From SZUA-378 sp036652815 (GTDB taxonomy: Bacteria; Bacillota; Clostridia; Lachnospirales; Lachnospiraceae), in contig JAVVVE010000013.1 in assembly GCA_036652815.1 (NCBI GenBank), forward strand, positions 1 through 64,000: a DNA stretch of 64,000 bases. The letters run 5' to 3'. This document shows positions 1-9,116 of this stretch, piece by piece. Both the position numbers and the translations under genes were made by a program. The notes beneath the pieces were generated by a model that saw only the letters and a list, made by a program, of their open reading frames with translations, made no database searches and had not been told where the DNA came from. The stretch's first letter is position 1. Every line of letters begins with the position of its first letter.

Positions 1-73
1 CTGCACCAAACATTTGTCTGAATGCAAGACGACCGATACGGCCAAAACCATTAATTGCTACTTTAACTGCCAT
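1..73 (-). CDS. gap: Glyceraldehyde-3-phosphate dehydrogenase, N-terminal fragment (runs off window)
   Basis: Only the first 24 codons lie in the window; the gene continues past base 1. The peptide starts MAVKVAINGFGRIGRLAF, the conserved NAD-binding N-terminus of type I GAPDH, with the GxGxxG loop at residues 9-14. The enzyme makes 1,3-bisphosphoglycerate in glycolysis. The start is fixed by AGGAGG eight bases upstream of the ATG. The truncation is a window-edge effect, not a broken gene. Confidence 0.93.
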   Translation of the reverse strand, partial: MAVKVAINGFGRIGRLAFRQMFGA

Positions 74-101
74 TTTTAATTCCTCCTAGAATCATCATAA
101 T

Positions 102-131
102 TTTATGAAATCATATTGAAATGATTGTCAA
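102..131 (-). promoter_or_regulatory. Probable sigma-A promoter of gap
   Basis: On the minus strand there is a perfect TTGACA (126-131), an 18-bp spacer and a CATAAA -10-like hexamer (102-107), ending about 30 bp before the gap start codon. The -10 is imperfect, so this is a moderate call. Confidence 0.5.
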
Positions 132-246
132 ATTTTTATCAGCACGTTTATTCTACCCAATTTAACATAATAATTCAAGATGTAAATTGAATTTTCTTAT
201 TAATTTTTTCTAAAAATACCCACATTCTCCACTTTCCACTACTTTT

Positions 247-275
247 TTGCATTTTTGCGAGAAATATTATACACT
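247..275 (+). promoter_or_regulatory. Possible promoter of the histidinol phosphatase gene
   Basis: TTGCAT (247-252), a 17-bp spacer and TACACT (270-275) precede AAAGGAG and the ATG at 307. An overlapping TATACA at 268-273 is an alternative -10. The rest of the 74-306 gap is AT-rich with nothing else recognisable. Confidence 0.4.
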
Positions 276-306
276 ATACACATACAGATAAAGGAGAAGC
301 ATCTAT

Positions 307-1122
307 ATGAACATTACAGCAGATTATCATTTACATTCAAACCACTCGGGCGATTCCAACACAGACATGGAATCTATGATTTTATCGGGAATCCATCACG
401 GGCTCACTGACATGTGTTTCACAGAACATCATGATATGGATTTTGTTTATGGAGAGGGAGAGCCTCCCATCTTCACATTACAGACAGATGCCTATCTGAA
501 AGAACTGCAAACCTATCAAAAAAAATATGCTTCCAGGATTCAGTTACTATTTGGCGTGGAATTAGGGGTACAAGCACATATTGCACCTAAGCTATCCTCT
601 TATGTGCAGGCATATCCTTTTGATTATGTGATTGCATCTTCACACCTATGTCATAGAAAAGACCCTTATCTGGCAAGTTTTTATGAGGGGCGCAGCGAAA
701 CCTCCGCTTACCTGGAATATTTTGAATCCATCTTAGAGAATCTATCTGTCTTTACAGACTTTGATATCTATGGTCACCTGGATTATGTGGTACGATATGG
801 ACCTCATAAGAATGAACAATACTCTTATCTGAAATATGCCGATATTTTGGATGCGATTCTACATCGTTTACTTGATTTGGGAAAAGGAATTGAATTAAAT
901 ACCGGTGGGTACCGGAGTGGACTCGGAGAACCGAATCCTTGTATTGATGTGTTAAAACGTTACCATGAACTGGGGGGCGAACTGATTACAGTCGGCTCTG
1001 ATGCACATAAACCGGAAGCAGTCTGCGAGAACTTCTCACAAGCCGCTTCTATATTACATGCCGCAGGGTTTACCTATTACTGCACCTTCCGGTCTCGCAC
1101 ACCATCTTATCACCTGCTGTAA
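307..1122 (+). CDS. PHP-domain histidinol-phosphatase (HisJ/HisK family)
   Basis: A 271-aa protein of the polymerase-and-histidinol-phosphatase fold. Metal-binding motifs are visible: HLH at residues 8-10, TEHHD near 38-42, an ASSH motif near residue 112, and a C-terminal GSDAH. The family hydrolyses histidinol phosphate to histidinol, using a metal cluster in the cytosol, but several PHP homologues act on other phosphoesters. No his gene is adjacent, so the substrate is inferred from family only. AAAGGAG lies 10 bp upstream of the ATG. The gene converges on nrdR with about 40 bp between them and no strong terminator. Confidence 0.8.
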   Translation: MNITADYHLHSNHSGDSNTDMESMILSGIHHGLTDMCFTEHHDMDFVYGEGEPPIFTLQTDAYLKELQTYQKKYASRIQLLFGVELGVQAHIAPKLSSYVQAYPFDYVIASSHLCHRKDPYLASFYEGRSETSAYLEYFESILENLSVFTDFDIYGHLDYVVRYGPHKNEQYSYLKYADILDAILHRLLDLGKGIELNTGGYRSGLGEPNPCIDVLKRYHELGGELITVGSDAHKPEAVCENFSQAASILHAAGFTYYCTFRSRTPSYHLL

Positions 1123-1161
1123 GCAGCTGTCGGATAATTGGCTGACCGTGTATTTACCTTT

Positions 1162-1611
1162 TTATTTTAATACTTTTTTCAATTCATCCATAAAAGTATT
1201 GATATCTTTGAATTCACGATATACCGAAGCAAATCTAACATATGCTACTGCTTCGAGATTTTTTAATTTATTCATAACGAGTTCTCCAATCACTGTACTG
1301 GAAATCTCTTTTTCTTCCATATTGAAAATCTCAGTCTCTACTTCATCCACCAACTGATTAATCTGATTAGCACTGATTGGTCTCTTATGGCAGGCACGCA
1401 ATACTCCTGCTTCTATCTTAGAACGATCATAGGCCTCTCTGTTATTGTCTTTCTTAATAATAATGAGTGGAATCGTCTCTATCTTCTCATAAGTTGTGAA
1501 TCTTTTATCGCATTCATCACATACTCTACGTCTTCTGATAGAATTGTTCTCCTCTGCAGGTCTTGAATCAATGACTCTCGTATTCTCGTGACCACAAAAC
1601 GGACATTTCAT
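1162..1611 (-). CDS. nrdR: Transcriptional repressor NrdR
   Basis: 149 aa, the usual NrdR length. It has an N-terminal zinc ribbon (CPFC at residues 3-6, CDEC at 31-34) followed by an ATP-cone domain. NrdR senses ATP/dATP and represses ribonucleotide reductase genes. GGAGGG precedes the ATG. It is the last gene of the sigE-sigG-ylmC run, a position often seen in Clostridia. No ribonucleotide reductase gene is in the window. Confidence 0.96.
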   Translation of the reverse strand: MKCPFCGHENTRVIDSRPAEENNSIRRRRVCDECDKRFTTYEKIETIPLIIIKKDNNREAYDRSKIEAGVLRACHKRPISANQINQLVDEVETEIFNMEEKEISSTVIGELVMNKLKNLEAVAYVRFASVYREFKDINTFMDELKKVLK

Positions 1612-1681
1612 TATAAGTTCCCTCCATGCACTATACCATATCTATGATTTTCCAACTAATGGTATCATTATATGCCATGCT

Positions 1682-1912
1682 TTATTTTATGTCAACTAGA
1701 ATAATATCCGGTCCGATTTGTTTAATATCCTTATAACAGATGAAGCAATCCGGCTCACAATGGAATAGATTACACCAGAGATTATTACCTCCTACGATAA
1801 GTGTACAGACCTGACCGGAGCAAATATCAAATTCCAAATCACATACTTTTCCTATTTTTTTACAGTCTTTTATATTAATGACATCTTTTTCTCTTAATTC
1901 TGAGTACAGCAT
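1682..1912 (-). CDS. YlmC/YmxH family PRC-barrel-like sporulation protein
   Basis: A 76-aa protein starting MLYSELREKDVINI, which matches the YlmC/YmxH family commonly found next to sigG. The start at 1912 is chosen because GGGGAG lies 7 bp upstream; the reading frame is open five codons further to a GTG that overlaps this Shine-Dalgarno. There are several cysteines (for example CEPDCFIC). The family role is unknown; position suggests a link to sporulation. Confidence 0.75.
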   Translation of the reverse strand: MLYSELREKDVINIKDCKKIGKVCDLEFDICSGQVCTLIVGGNNLWCNLFHCEPDCFICYKDIKQIGPDIILVDIK

Positions 1913-1967
1913 CGTCTTACTCCCCACCCGGTTCTTCCTAATAGCATATGCCGCTTTTAAGATTTTG

Positions 1968-2744
1968 TCACACCAAATAGTGTTTCATACACCTGAGTGC
2001 ATTTTTCTCCAATCTGCTGACTTGTGCCTGTGAGATACCCAAAGTATCTGCTACCTCCATCTGCGTTTTTCCATCAAAGAATCGTAGGCTGATAATATGT
2101 TGTTCCCTTGGGGCAAGCCTCTTCATAGCCTCGCTGAGAGACAGATGCTCCACCCATAGTTCTTCCCTATTTTTCTTATCGCTGATCTGATCCATAACAT
2201 ATAGGGTATCTCCACCTTCTGTATAAACAGGTTCGTACAGACTCATCGGGTTCTGTATCGCATCCAGTGCATAGGCAATATCTTCTTTGGGAATCCCTAT
2301 CTCTGTAGCTACTTCTGCTATGCTGGGTTCCTTCATATTGCGTCGTACAAGACTTTCTTTGGCATAGATTGCTTTATATGCTGTGTCTTTTAATGATCTG
2401 CTTACACGCATCATACTGCCATCTCTTAAGTAACGTCTGATTTCTCCTATAATCATAGGCACCGCATAGGTAGAGAATTTGACATGCAGCGAGCTGTCAA
2501 AATTATCAATCGCTTTAATCAAGCCTATACATCCAATCTGAAACAGATCGTCTACATTCTCATTGCGGGAAGCAAATCTTTTAATGACACTTAATACCAA
2601 TCGCAGATTACCCTCGATGTATTCTTCTCTTGCCTGCAGATCGCCCTGTTCTATTCTCGCAAACAAAGCTTCCTTCTCCTGATTTTTCAGAAGCGGAAGC
2701 TTCGCTGTATTTACCCCACATATTTCTACTTTTCCCTGCGCCAT
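1968..2744 (-). CDS. sigG: RNA polymerase forespore sigma factor SigG
   Basis: 258 aa, a group 3 sigma factor with regions 2, 3 and 4. The N-terminus KVEICGVNTAKLP is the signature of sigma-G. Region 2 includes DDLFQIGCIGLIKAI; region 4 ends with the helix-turn-helix ISQAQVSRLEK. Sigma-G directs late forespore transcription after engulfment. AGGAGG lies 9 bp before the ATG. It follows sigE after a 67-bp gap, the conserved spoIIGA-sigE-sigG order. Confidence 0.96.
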   Translation of the reverse strand: MAQGKVEICGVNTAKLPLLKNQEKEALFARIEQGDLQAREEYIEGNLRLVLSVIKRFASRNENVDDLFQIGCIGLIKAIDNFDSSLHVKFSTYAVPMIIGEIRRYLRDGSMMRVSRSLKDTAYKAIYAKESLVRRNMKEPSIAEVATEIGIPKEDIAYALDAIQNPMSLYEPVYTEGGDTLYVMDQISDKKNREELWVEHLSLSEAMKRLAPREQHIISLRFFDGKTQMEVADTLGISQAQVSRLEKNALRCMKHYLV

Positions 2745-2811
2745 TGATGAATGCCTCCTTATTTAAGTTCTATTTGGAATCATTCACATTTTGCGTCTTA
2801 AATATTCACGA

Positions 2812-3552
2812 TTACGCCTCCTTTACCATTTCTTTTTTTAACCGTTTCATAATCTTTTTTTCCAATCTTGATATGTAAGACTGTGATATCCCAAGAAGCA
2901 CTGCGACTTCTTTTTGTGTCATCTCATCCCCATTTCTTGTATCCAATCCGAATCTCAAATTAACGATGGTTCGCTCTCTCTCAGATAATTTGTTGATGGC
3001 TTTCTTTAAAATTTTTCTTTCTGCCTCGTTTTCGATATCTTTATAAATTACATCTTCGTCCGTACCTAGGATATCTGACAGTAATAATTCATTCCCATCC
3101 CAATCCACATTCAACGGTTCGTCAATGGATACTTCCAATTTTGTCTTGTTATTCCTACGCAAATACATTAAAATCTCATTTTCAATACATCTGGAGGCAT
3201 AGGTTGCCAATTTGATATTCTTCGTTGGATTAAAAGTATTAATAGCCTTAATCAGACCAATGGTACCGATGGATATAAGATCTTCCACCCCAACTCCCGT
3301 ATTATCAAATTTCTTTGCAATATATACAACCAGTCTAAGATTATGCTCTATTAAGATTGATTTTGCTTCTCCATCGTATTCTGTTCCAAGGTCTCCTATC
3401 ACTTTGCTTTCCCGTTCTCCCTCCAACGGTGGAGGCAGCACCTCTGATCCCCCAATATAATGAATATCGCCTTGTTTCGCCATGAAAAATCCGGATTCTC
3501 TTCTTGTCATTCTAAATTGTACTTTCCCCGGTATTGCCACTTTAAAAATCAT
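2812..3552 (-). CDS. sigE: RNA polymerase mother-cell sigma factor SigE (pro-sigma-E)
   Basis: 246 aa. A roughly 30-residue N-terminal pro-sequence precedes YIGGSEVLPPPL, the conserved start of mature sigma-E. Region 2 (VEDLISIGTIGLIKAI) and the region 4 helix-turn-helix (ISQSYISRLEKK) are intact. Sigma-E directs early mother-cell transcription after its pro-sequence is removed by SpoIIGA, encoded 13 bp upstream. AGGAGG precedes the ATG. Confidence 0.97.
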   Translation of the reverse strand: MIFKVAIPGKVQFRMTRRESGFFMAKQGDIHYIGGSEVLPPPLEGERESKVIGDLGTEYDGEAKSILIEHNLRLVVYIAKKFDNTGVGVEDLISIGTIGLIKAINTFNPTKNIKLATYASRCIENEILMYLRRNNKTKLEVSIDEPLNVDWDGNELLLSDILGTDEDVIYKDIENEAERKILKKAINKLSERERTIVNLRFGLDTRNGDEMTQKEVAVLLGISQSYISRLEKKIMKRLKKEMVKEA

Positions 3553-3564
3553 GTATTCTTCCTC

Positions 3565-4389
3565 CTAATCCTCCAATAATTTGGGATGTAATATCATTTG
3601 ATATTGATGCGTACTGCTTAATATTCCTTTATAGATTCCAAGGATCGCTTTTTCACAAACAAGAGTGGATCCTTCCCTTTGAATCTCTATCCTGTCTACC
3701 TGAATCGCACTCAGGATTCCGTGTGCCTCCCCAATCGAATGATATGGAATCACTCTGAACGGACATTGTTCCTGTTTTATTTCTCCTTGTTTTAAAGCAT
3801 TTGCCTCTATAATAGAGACCGGCACTCCACTGATGGGTTCATATAATCCATTTCCCGTATCAACCAACGCTTTCAGTTCACACGTTTGCTCTCCGACATA
3901 GATATGTACCGTACAGAGCATCCGCTTTCTTTCCTGCTCTCTTGCCTTACACTTACTGATGATCTTTGCCAAACAGCAATAACTTAGGTAAGCTCCAAAT
4001 AGAACTCCTACTATTTTTACTCTTATATTCCCTACCGCATATACCATTTGATTTTCAAGGAAAGTAAGAATTCCTCCAAACAGACAGGCTCCAAGATATA
4101 ATGCTGCTACACTCTGACACAAACGCTTGTAATTTTGTATTCTGATTCGTAGTCCAACCTTCGCCATTACCACACTTACGACTCCATACGCCAAACACAG
4201 ACGAACCCATAACGGTATCTGTGTCAGTACGATCAACAGGCATTCGCCAAATGCTCCAATCGCTCCCCCCAATAAAAGTGAACTGTGCGTGGCAGTGCAC
4301 TTCATTCCCTTATTAACAAGACTTAAGAGCATAAGATTCAACATGAGATTCATGACAAACAGGCTGTCTATGTAGACTTCATAATACAC
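3565..4389 (-). CDS. spoIIGA: Sigma-E processing peptidase SpoIIGA
   Basis: About 274 aa: an N-terminal block of about five membrane segments, then a cytosolic aspartic-protease-like domain with the active-site motif DTGNGL. It cleaves pro-sigma-E at the sporulation septum. I place the start at the GTG at 4389, preceded by GAGGAGG and giving a YYEVYIDSLF beginning typical of the family; a GTG two codons upstream (4395) is an alternative. The frame stays open to 4518, but that extension runs into the ftsZ terminator and has no family resemblance. Confidence 0.9.
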   Translation of the reverse strand: MYYEVYIDSLFVMNLMLNLMLLSLVNKGMKCTATHSSLLLGGAIGAFGECLLIVLTQIPLWVRLCLAYGVVSVVMAKVGLRIRIQNYKRLCQSVAALYLGACLFGGILTFLENQMVYAVGNIRVKIVGVLFGAYLSYCCLAKIISKCKAREQERKRMLCTVHIYVGEQTCELKALVDTGNGLYEPISGVPVSIIEANALKQGEIKQEQCPFRVIPYHSIGEAHGILSAIQVDRIEIQREGSTLVCEKAILGIYKGILSSTHQYQMILHPKLLED

Positions 4390-4507
4390 CTTCACCTCCT
4401 CAACCCTCCAGACATTATTATAGACATCCTCAGCCTTATATTTTGTCATATTCACACAATTCCTATGGATAATTTTCTCCCATAAATCGACAGAGCCGTA
4501 TGCACAT

Positions 4508-4549
4508 AAAAAAAGCACTACACTAAGGTAATTAACTTAGTGTAATGCT
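4508..4549 (-). terminator. Rho-independent terminator of ftsZ / dcw operon
   Basis: Inverted repeat of 14 bp arms (4514-4527 with 4536-4549, one G-T pair) followed on the minus strand by seven T. It lies downstream of ftsZ and closes the dcw operon before spoIIGA. A 13-bp sequence is repeated in tandem between it and the ftsZ stop (about 4550-4575). Confidence 0.9.
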
Positions 4550-4577
4550 CTTGATTGGTTGTCTTGATTGGTTGTCT

Positions 4578-5741
4578 TTATTTATTACGTTGTAAAAATC
4601 CCGGTATCTGAAGTGATTTTCCTTCTACATTACTCTTAAGGTCATGTGGTTTCTGAATCCCTGTCAATGGCTTAATAGAGGTTGTCCCGGTTATCGGAAT
4701 ACTGCTCGGTATCGTAGTCTTAGGCTTTACACTGGGTACCGTTCCGGATTTAGGAACATAAGTAAATCCACTGCCAAACTTATTCATCGGCTGGTCTTCT
4801 AAACCGGTAGCAATCACTGTAATCGAGCAGGTATCTGATAATGCCTCATCATACATAGCACCAAAGATAATATTAACTTCATCTCCTGCCAGTTCCTGTA
4901 CATAGCTGGCAGCATCGGAAGCATCTGCCAAAGTAATATCACCCGATACATTGATGATAACATGCGTAGCACCTGTGATATTGGTTTCCAGCAATGGGCT
5001 CTCTACAGCCATCTTCACTGCATCATTGGCTTTATCATCACCCTTACCAACACCGATACCGATATGTGCAATACCCTTGTCCTTCATCACTGTCTGTACA
5101 TCCGCAAAATCCAAATTAATAATAGCAGGACGATTAATCAAATCTGTAATCCCCTGTACCGCTTGTTGTAATACCTCGTCTGCTTTTTTCAATGCATCAG
5201 GCATCGTGGTTCTTCTATCTACAATCTCTAATAATTTATCATTGGGAATCACAATTAAAGTATCTACGCTCCCCTTTAATCGTTCAATGCCCGCTACTGC
5301 GTTCATCATACGTGCTTTGGCTTCAAAGCGAAAAGGTTTTGTCACAACTCCTACCGTCAAAATCCCCATCTCTTTGGATATTCTGGCAACGACCGGTGCA
5401 GCACCGGTTCCAGTTCCGCCACCCATGCCGCAGGTAACGAAAACCATATCTGCCCCTTTAATCGCATCCATGATCTCTTCTGAACTCTCTTCTGCTGCTT
5501 TTTCGCCTATTTCAGGCTTTGCACCCGCACCGAGTCCTTTGGTTAATTTCTCCCCAATTTGAAGCAGTTTTGGAGCCTTACATAGCTGTAAAGCCTGCTT
5601 ATCGGTATTTACCCCTATAAATTCAACTCCATCAATTCTCTCATCAATCATTCTATTAACAGCATTATTGCCGGCTCCACCAACACCTACTACTATAATC
5701 TTCGCCGCATTATCTGCATCATTCGTTCTAATCTCAAGCAA
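4578..5741 (-). CDS. ftsZ: Cell division protein FtsZ
   Basis: 387 aa from a TTG start at 5741, chosen because AAAGGAGG lies 7 bp upstream and the product then begins LEIRTNDADNAAKIIVVGVGG. The tubulin GTP-binding signature GGGTGTG is present, with the T7 loop region further on and a variable linker ending in a short conserved C-terminal tail (LQIPGFLQRNK). FtsZ polymerises into the division ring. An in-frame ATG at 5780 lies upstream without a good ribosome binding site. No ftsA precedes it. Confidence 0.97.
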   Translation of the reverse strand: MLEIRTNDADNAAKIIVVGVGGAGNNAVNRMIDERIDGVEFIGVNTDKQALQLCKAPKLLQIGEKLTKGLGAGAKPEIGEKAAEESSEEIMDAIKGADMVFVTCGMGGGTGTGAAPVVARISKEMGILTVGVVTKPFRFEAKARMMNAVAGIERLKGSVDTLIVIPNDKLLEIVDRRTTMPDALKKADEVLQQAVQGITDLINRPAIINLDFADVQTVMKDKGIAHIGIGVGKGDDKANDAVKMAVESPLLETNITGATHVIINVSGDITLADASDAASYVQELAGDEVNIIFGAMYDEALSDTCSITVIATGLEDQPMNKFGSGFTYVPKSGTVPSVKPKTTIPSSIPITGTTSIKPLTGIQKPHDLKSNVEGKSLQIPGFLQRNK

Positions 5742-5868
5742 GGCAGTTCCTCCTTTACGTTTCCTCATTAAATTCCACATACCTTATCATATAATCATTT
5801 GGTGGAATTATCAACATATTTTTTCATTTTCTTTGCATTTCTTTTTATATTAATGGATATATACTGTT

Positions 5869-6618
5869 CTAATCTAATTGAAAGGTGATATTCTTCATAT
5901 CATCGGTATAATGATCCATTTTTAATGTCCCTTTTTTTCCCTCCAATTCCGGCAGAATATACTTTAATTTCATTATTTTTTCATCCAAATATTCTTCTCC
6001 GCCAATATCCGCTCTGGCTTCTCCAAAGTATAACGTCATATCCTGTGCTGCATCAAAATATATCTTATCTGTAGGCAGTTCATACTTATTTAGAAGCTGT
6101 GTCACATTTAAAATCTGTTTAAAGATAGCATCATCTTCTACCGGCAGTTTCTCATATAACACAACATAGCCGAACTTAAGACCTGTGACCTGCGGAATCC
6201 CGTTCGTTTTAAGTTCTGAACTCTCTACGATAATACCATCCTTATCAAAATACATATAACGTCCAAGGTATTCCACATATCCTGCCAGTGCTTTCTCGTA
6301 GACCGTAATCTCGATTGTATCTGCTGATAGTATGGTAACATCCATCTTCTCTACAAAGGGAACGTTCTCAATACTTTTACTCTTATATTTCCAAGATAGA
6401 TAGATGGAGTTATCCCCCAGTCTGCCATCCATAACTATATTCTTAATCTCTTCCTCGCTATAGTGTTGATTTCCCTCTACAATGACAGTCTCAACTTTAT
6501 AAGTCTCCATGATAACGATAATACCTGTCAGGACTATAAGAATCGCACTCAACACGCTCAAACAAATGAGTTTTGGCTTGCTTACTTTTCGTATTTTTAT
6601 TTTTTTTTGTATCTTCAT
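5869..6618 (-). CDS. ftsQ: Cell division protein FtsQ/DivIB
   Basis: 249 aa: a short basic cytosolic N-terminus, one membrane segment near residues 23-43, then a POTRA domain (TYKVETVIVEGNQHYSEEE) and an extracytoplasmic beta domain. It is part of the FtsQLB complex that activates septal synthesis. I chose the ATG at 6618, 8 bp after AAGGA and just beyond the murA stop; the longer frame would overlap murA by 23 bp. Confidence 0.88.
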   Translation of the reverse strand: MKIQKKIKIRKVSKPKLICLSVLSAILIVLTGIIVIMETYKVETVIVEGNQHYSEEEIKNIVMDGRLGDNSIYLSWKYKSKSIENVPFVEKMDVTILSADTIEITVYEKALAGYVEYLGRYMYFDKDGIIVESSELKTNGIPQVTGLKFGYVVLYEKLPVEDDAIFKQILNVTQLLNKYELPTDKIYFDAAQDMTLYFGEARADIGGEEYLDEKIMKLKYILPELEGKKGTLKMDHYTDDMKNITFQLD

Positions 6619-6622
6619 TGTC

Positions 6623-7873
6623 CTATTCCTTACTGATCCTTGCACCTAATGCCCGCAGATCTCTTGTAATATCCTCATACCCACGGTCAATATAGTATGG
6701 ATTGCTCACAATGGTAATGCCTGTTGACGCAAGACCAGCTACCACCAAGGCTGCTCCGCCCCGCAGTTCTTCTGCTACCACCTGTGTTCCGTGCAGATGT
6801 GCATGCCCTGTGACCGTTGCCCGATTTTGTAAGACTGTAATCTTTGCTCCCATAGTCTGCAGCTCTTTTACAATTTTAAATCGATTCTCAAATATAGTCT
6901 CTTCTATTACCCCGATTCCATCTGCATGACTGTAAACTGCCATTAAAATAGATTGTAAATCTGTTGGAAATCCGGGATATACTGCTGTCTTAAGATAAGG
7001 AATCGGTACACAACGCCGTTCCATAATGGCAGTAAGGTTATGATCCTTACGGGTAATGGTGCATCCCATCTGTTTCGCACATTGTATCACTGACGACATC
7101 TGTTCTATCGGTGCATCCATCAGTTTCACTTCACCGGTACATGCTACGCAGGAAAACAGATAAGTTCCCGCAACGATTCTGTCCCCCGATACTCTATAAT
7201 GAACCATCGACTGTAGTGTTCTTCCTTGAATGATAATTCGTTCTGTTCCGGCTCCCTGAATACAAGCTCCTGCTTTATGTAAGAATCCACATAGCTCAAC
7301 AATCTCCGGCTCTCTTGCCGCATTTAGTATCGTCGTTGTGCCACTCGCTGTTACTGCAGCTAAAATACTATTTTCAGTCGCACCAACACTGGGAAATGGC
7401 AACGTTATGGTTCCGCCTTGTAACTGTTCTGTCTGTGCAAGAACGCCTGCATGACATTCCGTAATAGATACGCCCAGTTGTCTAAGTGCCATAAGATGAA
7501 GATCAATGGGTCTGTTACCTATGATGCAGCCACCCGGATAATCTAGGAATATCCGACCTGTTCTGCCTATTAAAGCACCCAATAGCATAATGGAGGAACG
7601 CATTGTAATGACATCTTCTTTGGGTAGTCTGCCAACCGATACCAGACTCGCATCTACGATAACACTGTGTCCTTCCCATACTACGATGCAGCCGCAGTTC
7701 TCCAATAACGTTATCATGGAATATACATCTGTAATCTGTGGTACATGATCCAGAACACTAATGCCCGGAATCAATACCGTGGCTGCCAGTATCGGCAAAG
7801 TTGCATTCTTGGATCCTTGGATCTGCACCTCTCCAAAGAGAGGAAAACCACCTTCCATTTGAATAGAACTCAT
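6623..7873 (-). CDS. murA: UDP-N-acetylglucosamine 1-carboxyvinyltransferase MurA
   Basis: 416 aa, the usual length. It transfers enolpyruvate from PEP to UDP-GlcNAc, the committed step of peptidoglycan precursor synthesis. The catalytic Cys116 sits in the conserved loop PGGCIIGNRPIDLH, so the protein should be fosfomycin sensitive. KNATLP near residue 22 is the N-terminal substrate motif. GGAAGG precedes the ATG. Clostridia often carry a second MurA elsewhere; this is the dcw-linked copy. Confidence 0.95.
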   Translation of the reverse strand: MSSIQMEGGFPLFGEVQIQGSKNATLPILAATVLIPGISVLDHVPQITDVYSMITLLENCGCIVVWEGHSVIVDASLVSVGRLPKEDVITMRSSIMLLGALIGRTGRIFLDYPGGCIIGNRPIDLHLMALRQLGVSITECHAGVLAQTEQLQGGTITLPFPSVGATENSILAAVTASGTTTILNAAREPEIVELCGFLHKAGACIQGAGTERIIIQGRTLQSMVHYRVSGDRIVAGTYLFSCVACTGEVKLMDAPIEQMSSVIQCAKQMGCTITRKDHNLTAIMERRCVPIPYLKTAVYPGFPTDLQSILMAVYSHADGIGVIEETIFENRFKIVKELQTMGAKITVLQNRATVTGHAHLHGTQVVAEELRGGAALVVAGLASTGITIVSNPYYIDRGYEDITRDLRALGARISKE

Positions 7874-7960
7874 CCTTATCCTTCCTTGTTGTCATGCCGG
7901 AATATATGATTTTATTCTATCTTATGAAGGATGTTTAGTTTGGTACCTTGTACTGCGAGT

Positions 7961-9112
7961 CTAGGTATCTTTAAAGCGGATCCCTCTTGCCACGCTAAGA
8001 ACAAGTCCTATCTCAATCAGCAAAAACATGACCGAGGAACCACCATAACTGATAAATGGTAATGAAATACCTGTATTGGGTATCGTGTTGGTCACAACTG
8101 CAATATTCAGAATTACCTGAATCGAAAGATGCCCCAATACCCCCACCACCAATAATGCTCCAAATAGATCCGGTGCATTATTGGCAATAATCATAAAACG
8201 CCAAATTAACAAAAGAAAGAGTAATATAATAGCAATCGCACCAAATAATCCCAGTTCTTCACAAATAATGGAGAATATCATATCATTTTGTGCTTCCGGT
8301 AAAAATCCCAGTTTTTGCATGCTCTGTCCCAGTCCTTTTCCAAATATACCGCCTGAACCGATTGCGTAGAGTGCCTGTAATGTCTGAAAACCTTTGCCAC
8401 TTGCATAAGCCTCCGGATCCAGCCATGCCAGAATACGTTCTCCTCGGAAGCCCCCCAGTCCACTGCCATCCCCGGCTTTGGTCAATGCCAATATCCCAAG
8501 TACCACAATTGCAATGAGCACAAGTGCCATCAGTATAAATTTTTTATAATCAGGGCTTGCTACAAACAGCATCAAAACAGCAATACCGAAGATAATAATA
8601 GCTGAACTTAAATTATCGGTAATCAGATACACCATCGCACAGATTGGAACCGGTGCCAATAATACGGTAAAAAATCCTTTTTTGCTGCGGATAGCACCTG
8701 CTATCTTGCAAACAAGACTCGCCAAGAAAAGAATCATTCCAAGCTTTGCCACCTCAGCGGGCTGTAAGGAAACGCCTAAATTAAGCCATCTTCTTGCACC
8801 ATGGCTCTCTATTCCAAGCGGGGTGAGAACCAATAAGATCAGCACAACTGATACGATATAACCAAGTGCTGCAAAATGCTCCCAGAAATGATACGGTATC
8901 CTGGATACAACAAACATCGCTATCAGACCCATCACCACTGCAAACGCTTGCTTCTTCAAATAATAGGTCGGATTATTGTATTCTAAACTGGCTTCATACG
9001 AACTGGTAGAATAGATCATAATCAAGCCAAATCCAATCAGGAACAGCACTACAAAAAGTAATGTGTAATCGAAGAAATATTCTGGTTGTCTTTTTTTTCT
9101 TCTCTCTGTCAC
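7961..9112 (-). CDS. spoVE: SEDS glycan polymerase SpoVE/FtsW
   Basis: 383 aa with about ten membrane segments, starting from GTG after AAAGGAG, which lies inside the end of murD. The SEDS signature FISYGGSSVMFLL is near the C-terminus. SEDS proteins polymerise lipid II with a partner class B PBP; two such PBPs are in the same operon. FtsW (vegetative septum) and SpoVE (spore cortex) cannot be told apart from this sequence alone; the order murD-spoVE matches Bacillus. Confidence 0.9.
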   Translation of the reverse strand: MTERRKKRQPEYFFDYTLLFVVLFLIGFGLIMIYSTSSYEASLEYNNPTYYLKKQAFAVVMGLIAMFVVSRIPYHFWEHFAALGYIVSVVLILLVLTPLGIESHGARRWLNLGVSLQPAEVAKLGMILFLASLVCKIAGAIRSKKGFFTVLLAPVPICAMVYLITDNLSSAIIIFGIAVLMLFVASPDYKKFILMALVLIAIVVLGILALTKAGDGSGLGGFRGERILAWLDPEAYASGKGFQTLQALYAIGSGGIFGKGLGQSMQKLGFLPEAQNDMIFSIICEELGLFGAIAIILLFLLLIWRFMIIANNAPDLFGALLVVGVLGHLSIQVILNIAVVTNTIPNTGISLPFISYGGSSVMFLLIEIGLVLSVARGIRFKDT

Positions 9113-9116
9113 AGGT

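Noticed and set aside
1001..1357. 118-aa + strand frame over the end of the phosphatase and nrdR
   Set aside because: Shadow of two well-supported genes in other frames.
4390..4518. N-terminal extension of SpoIIGA
   Set aside because: It enters the ftsZ terminator, lacks family resemblance, and the GTG near 4389 has a good ribosome binding site.
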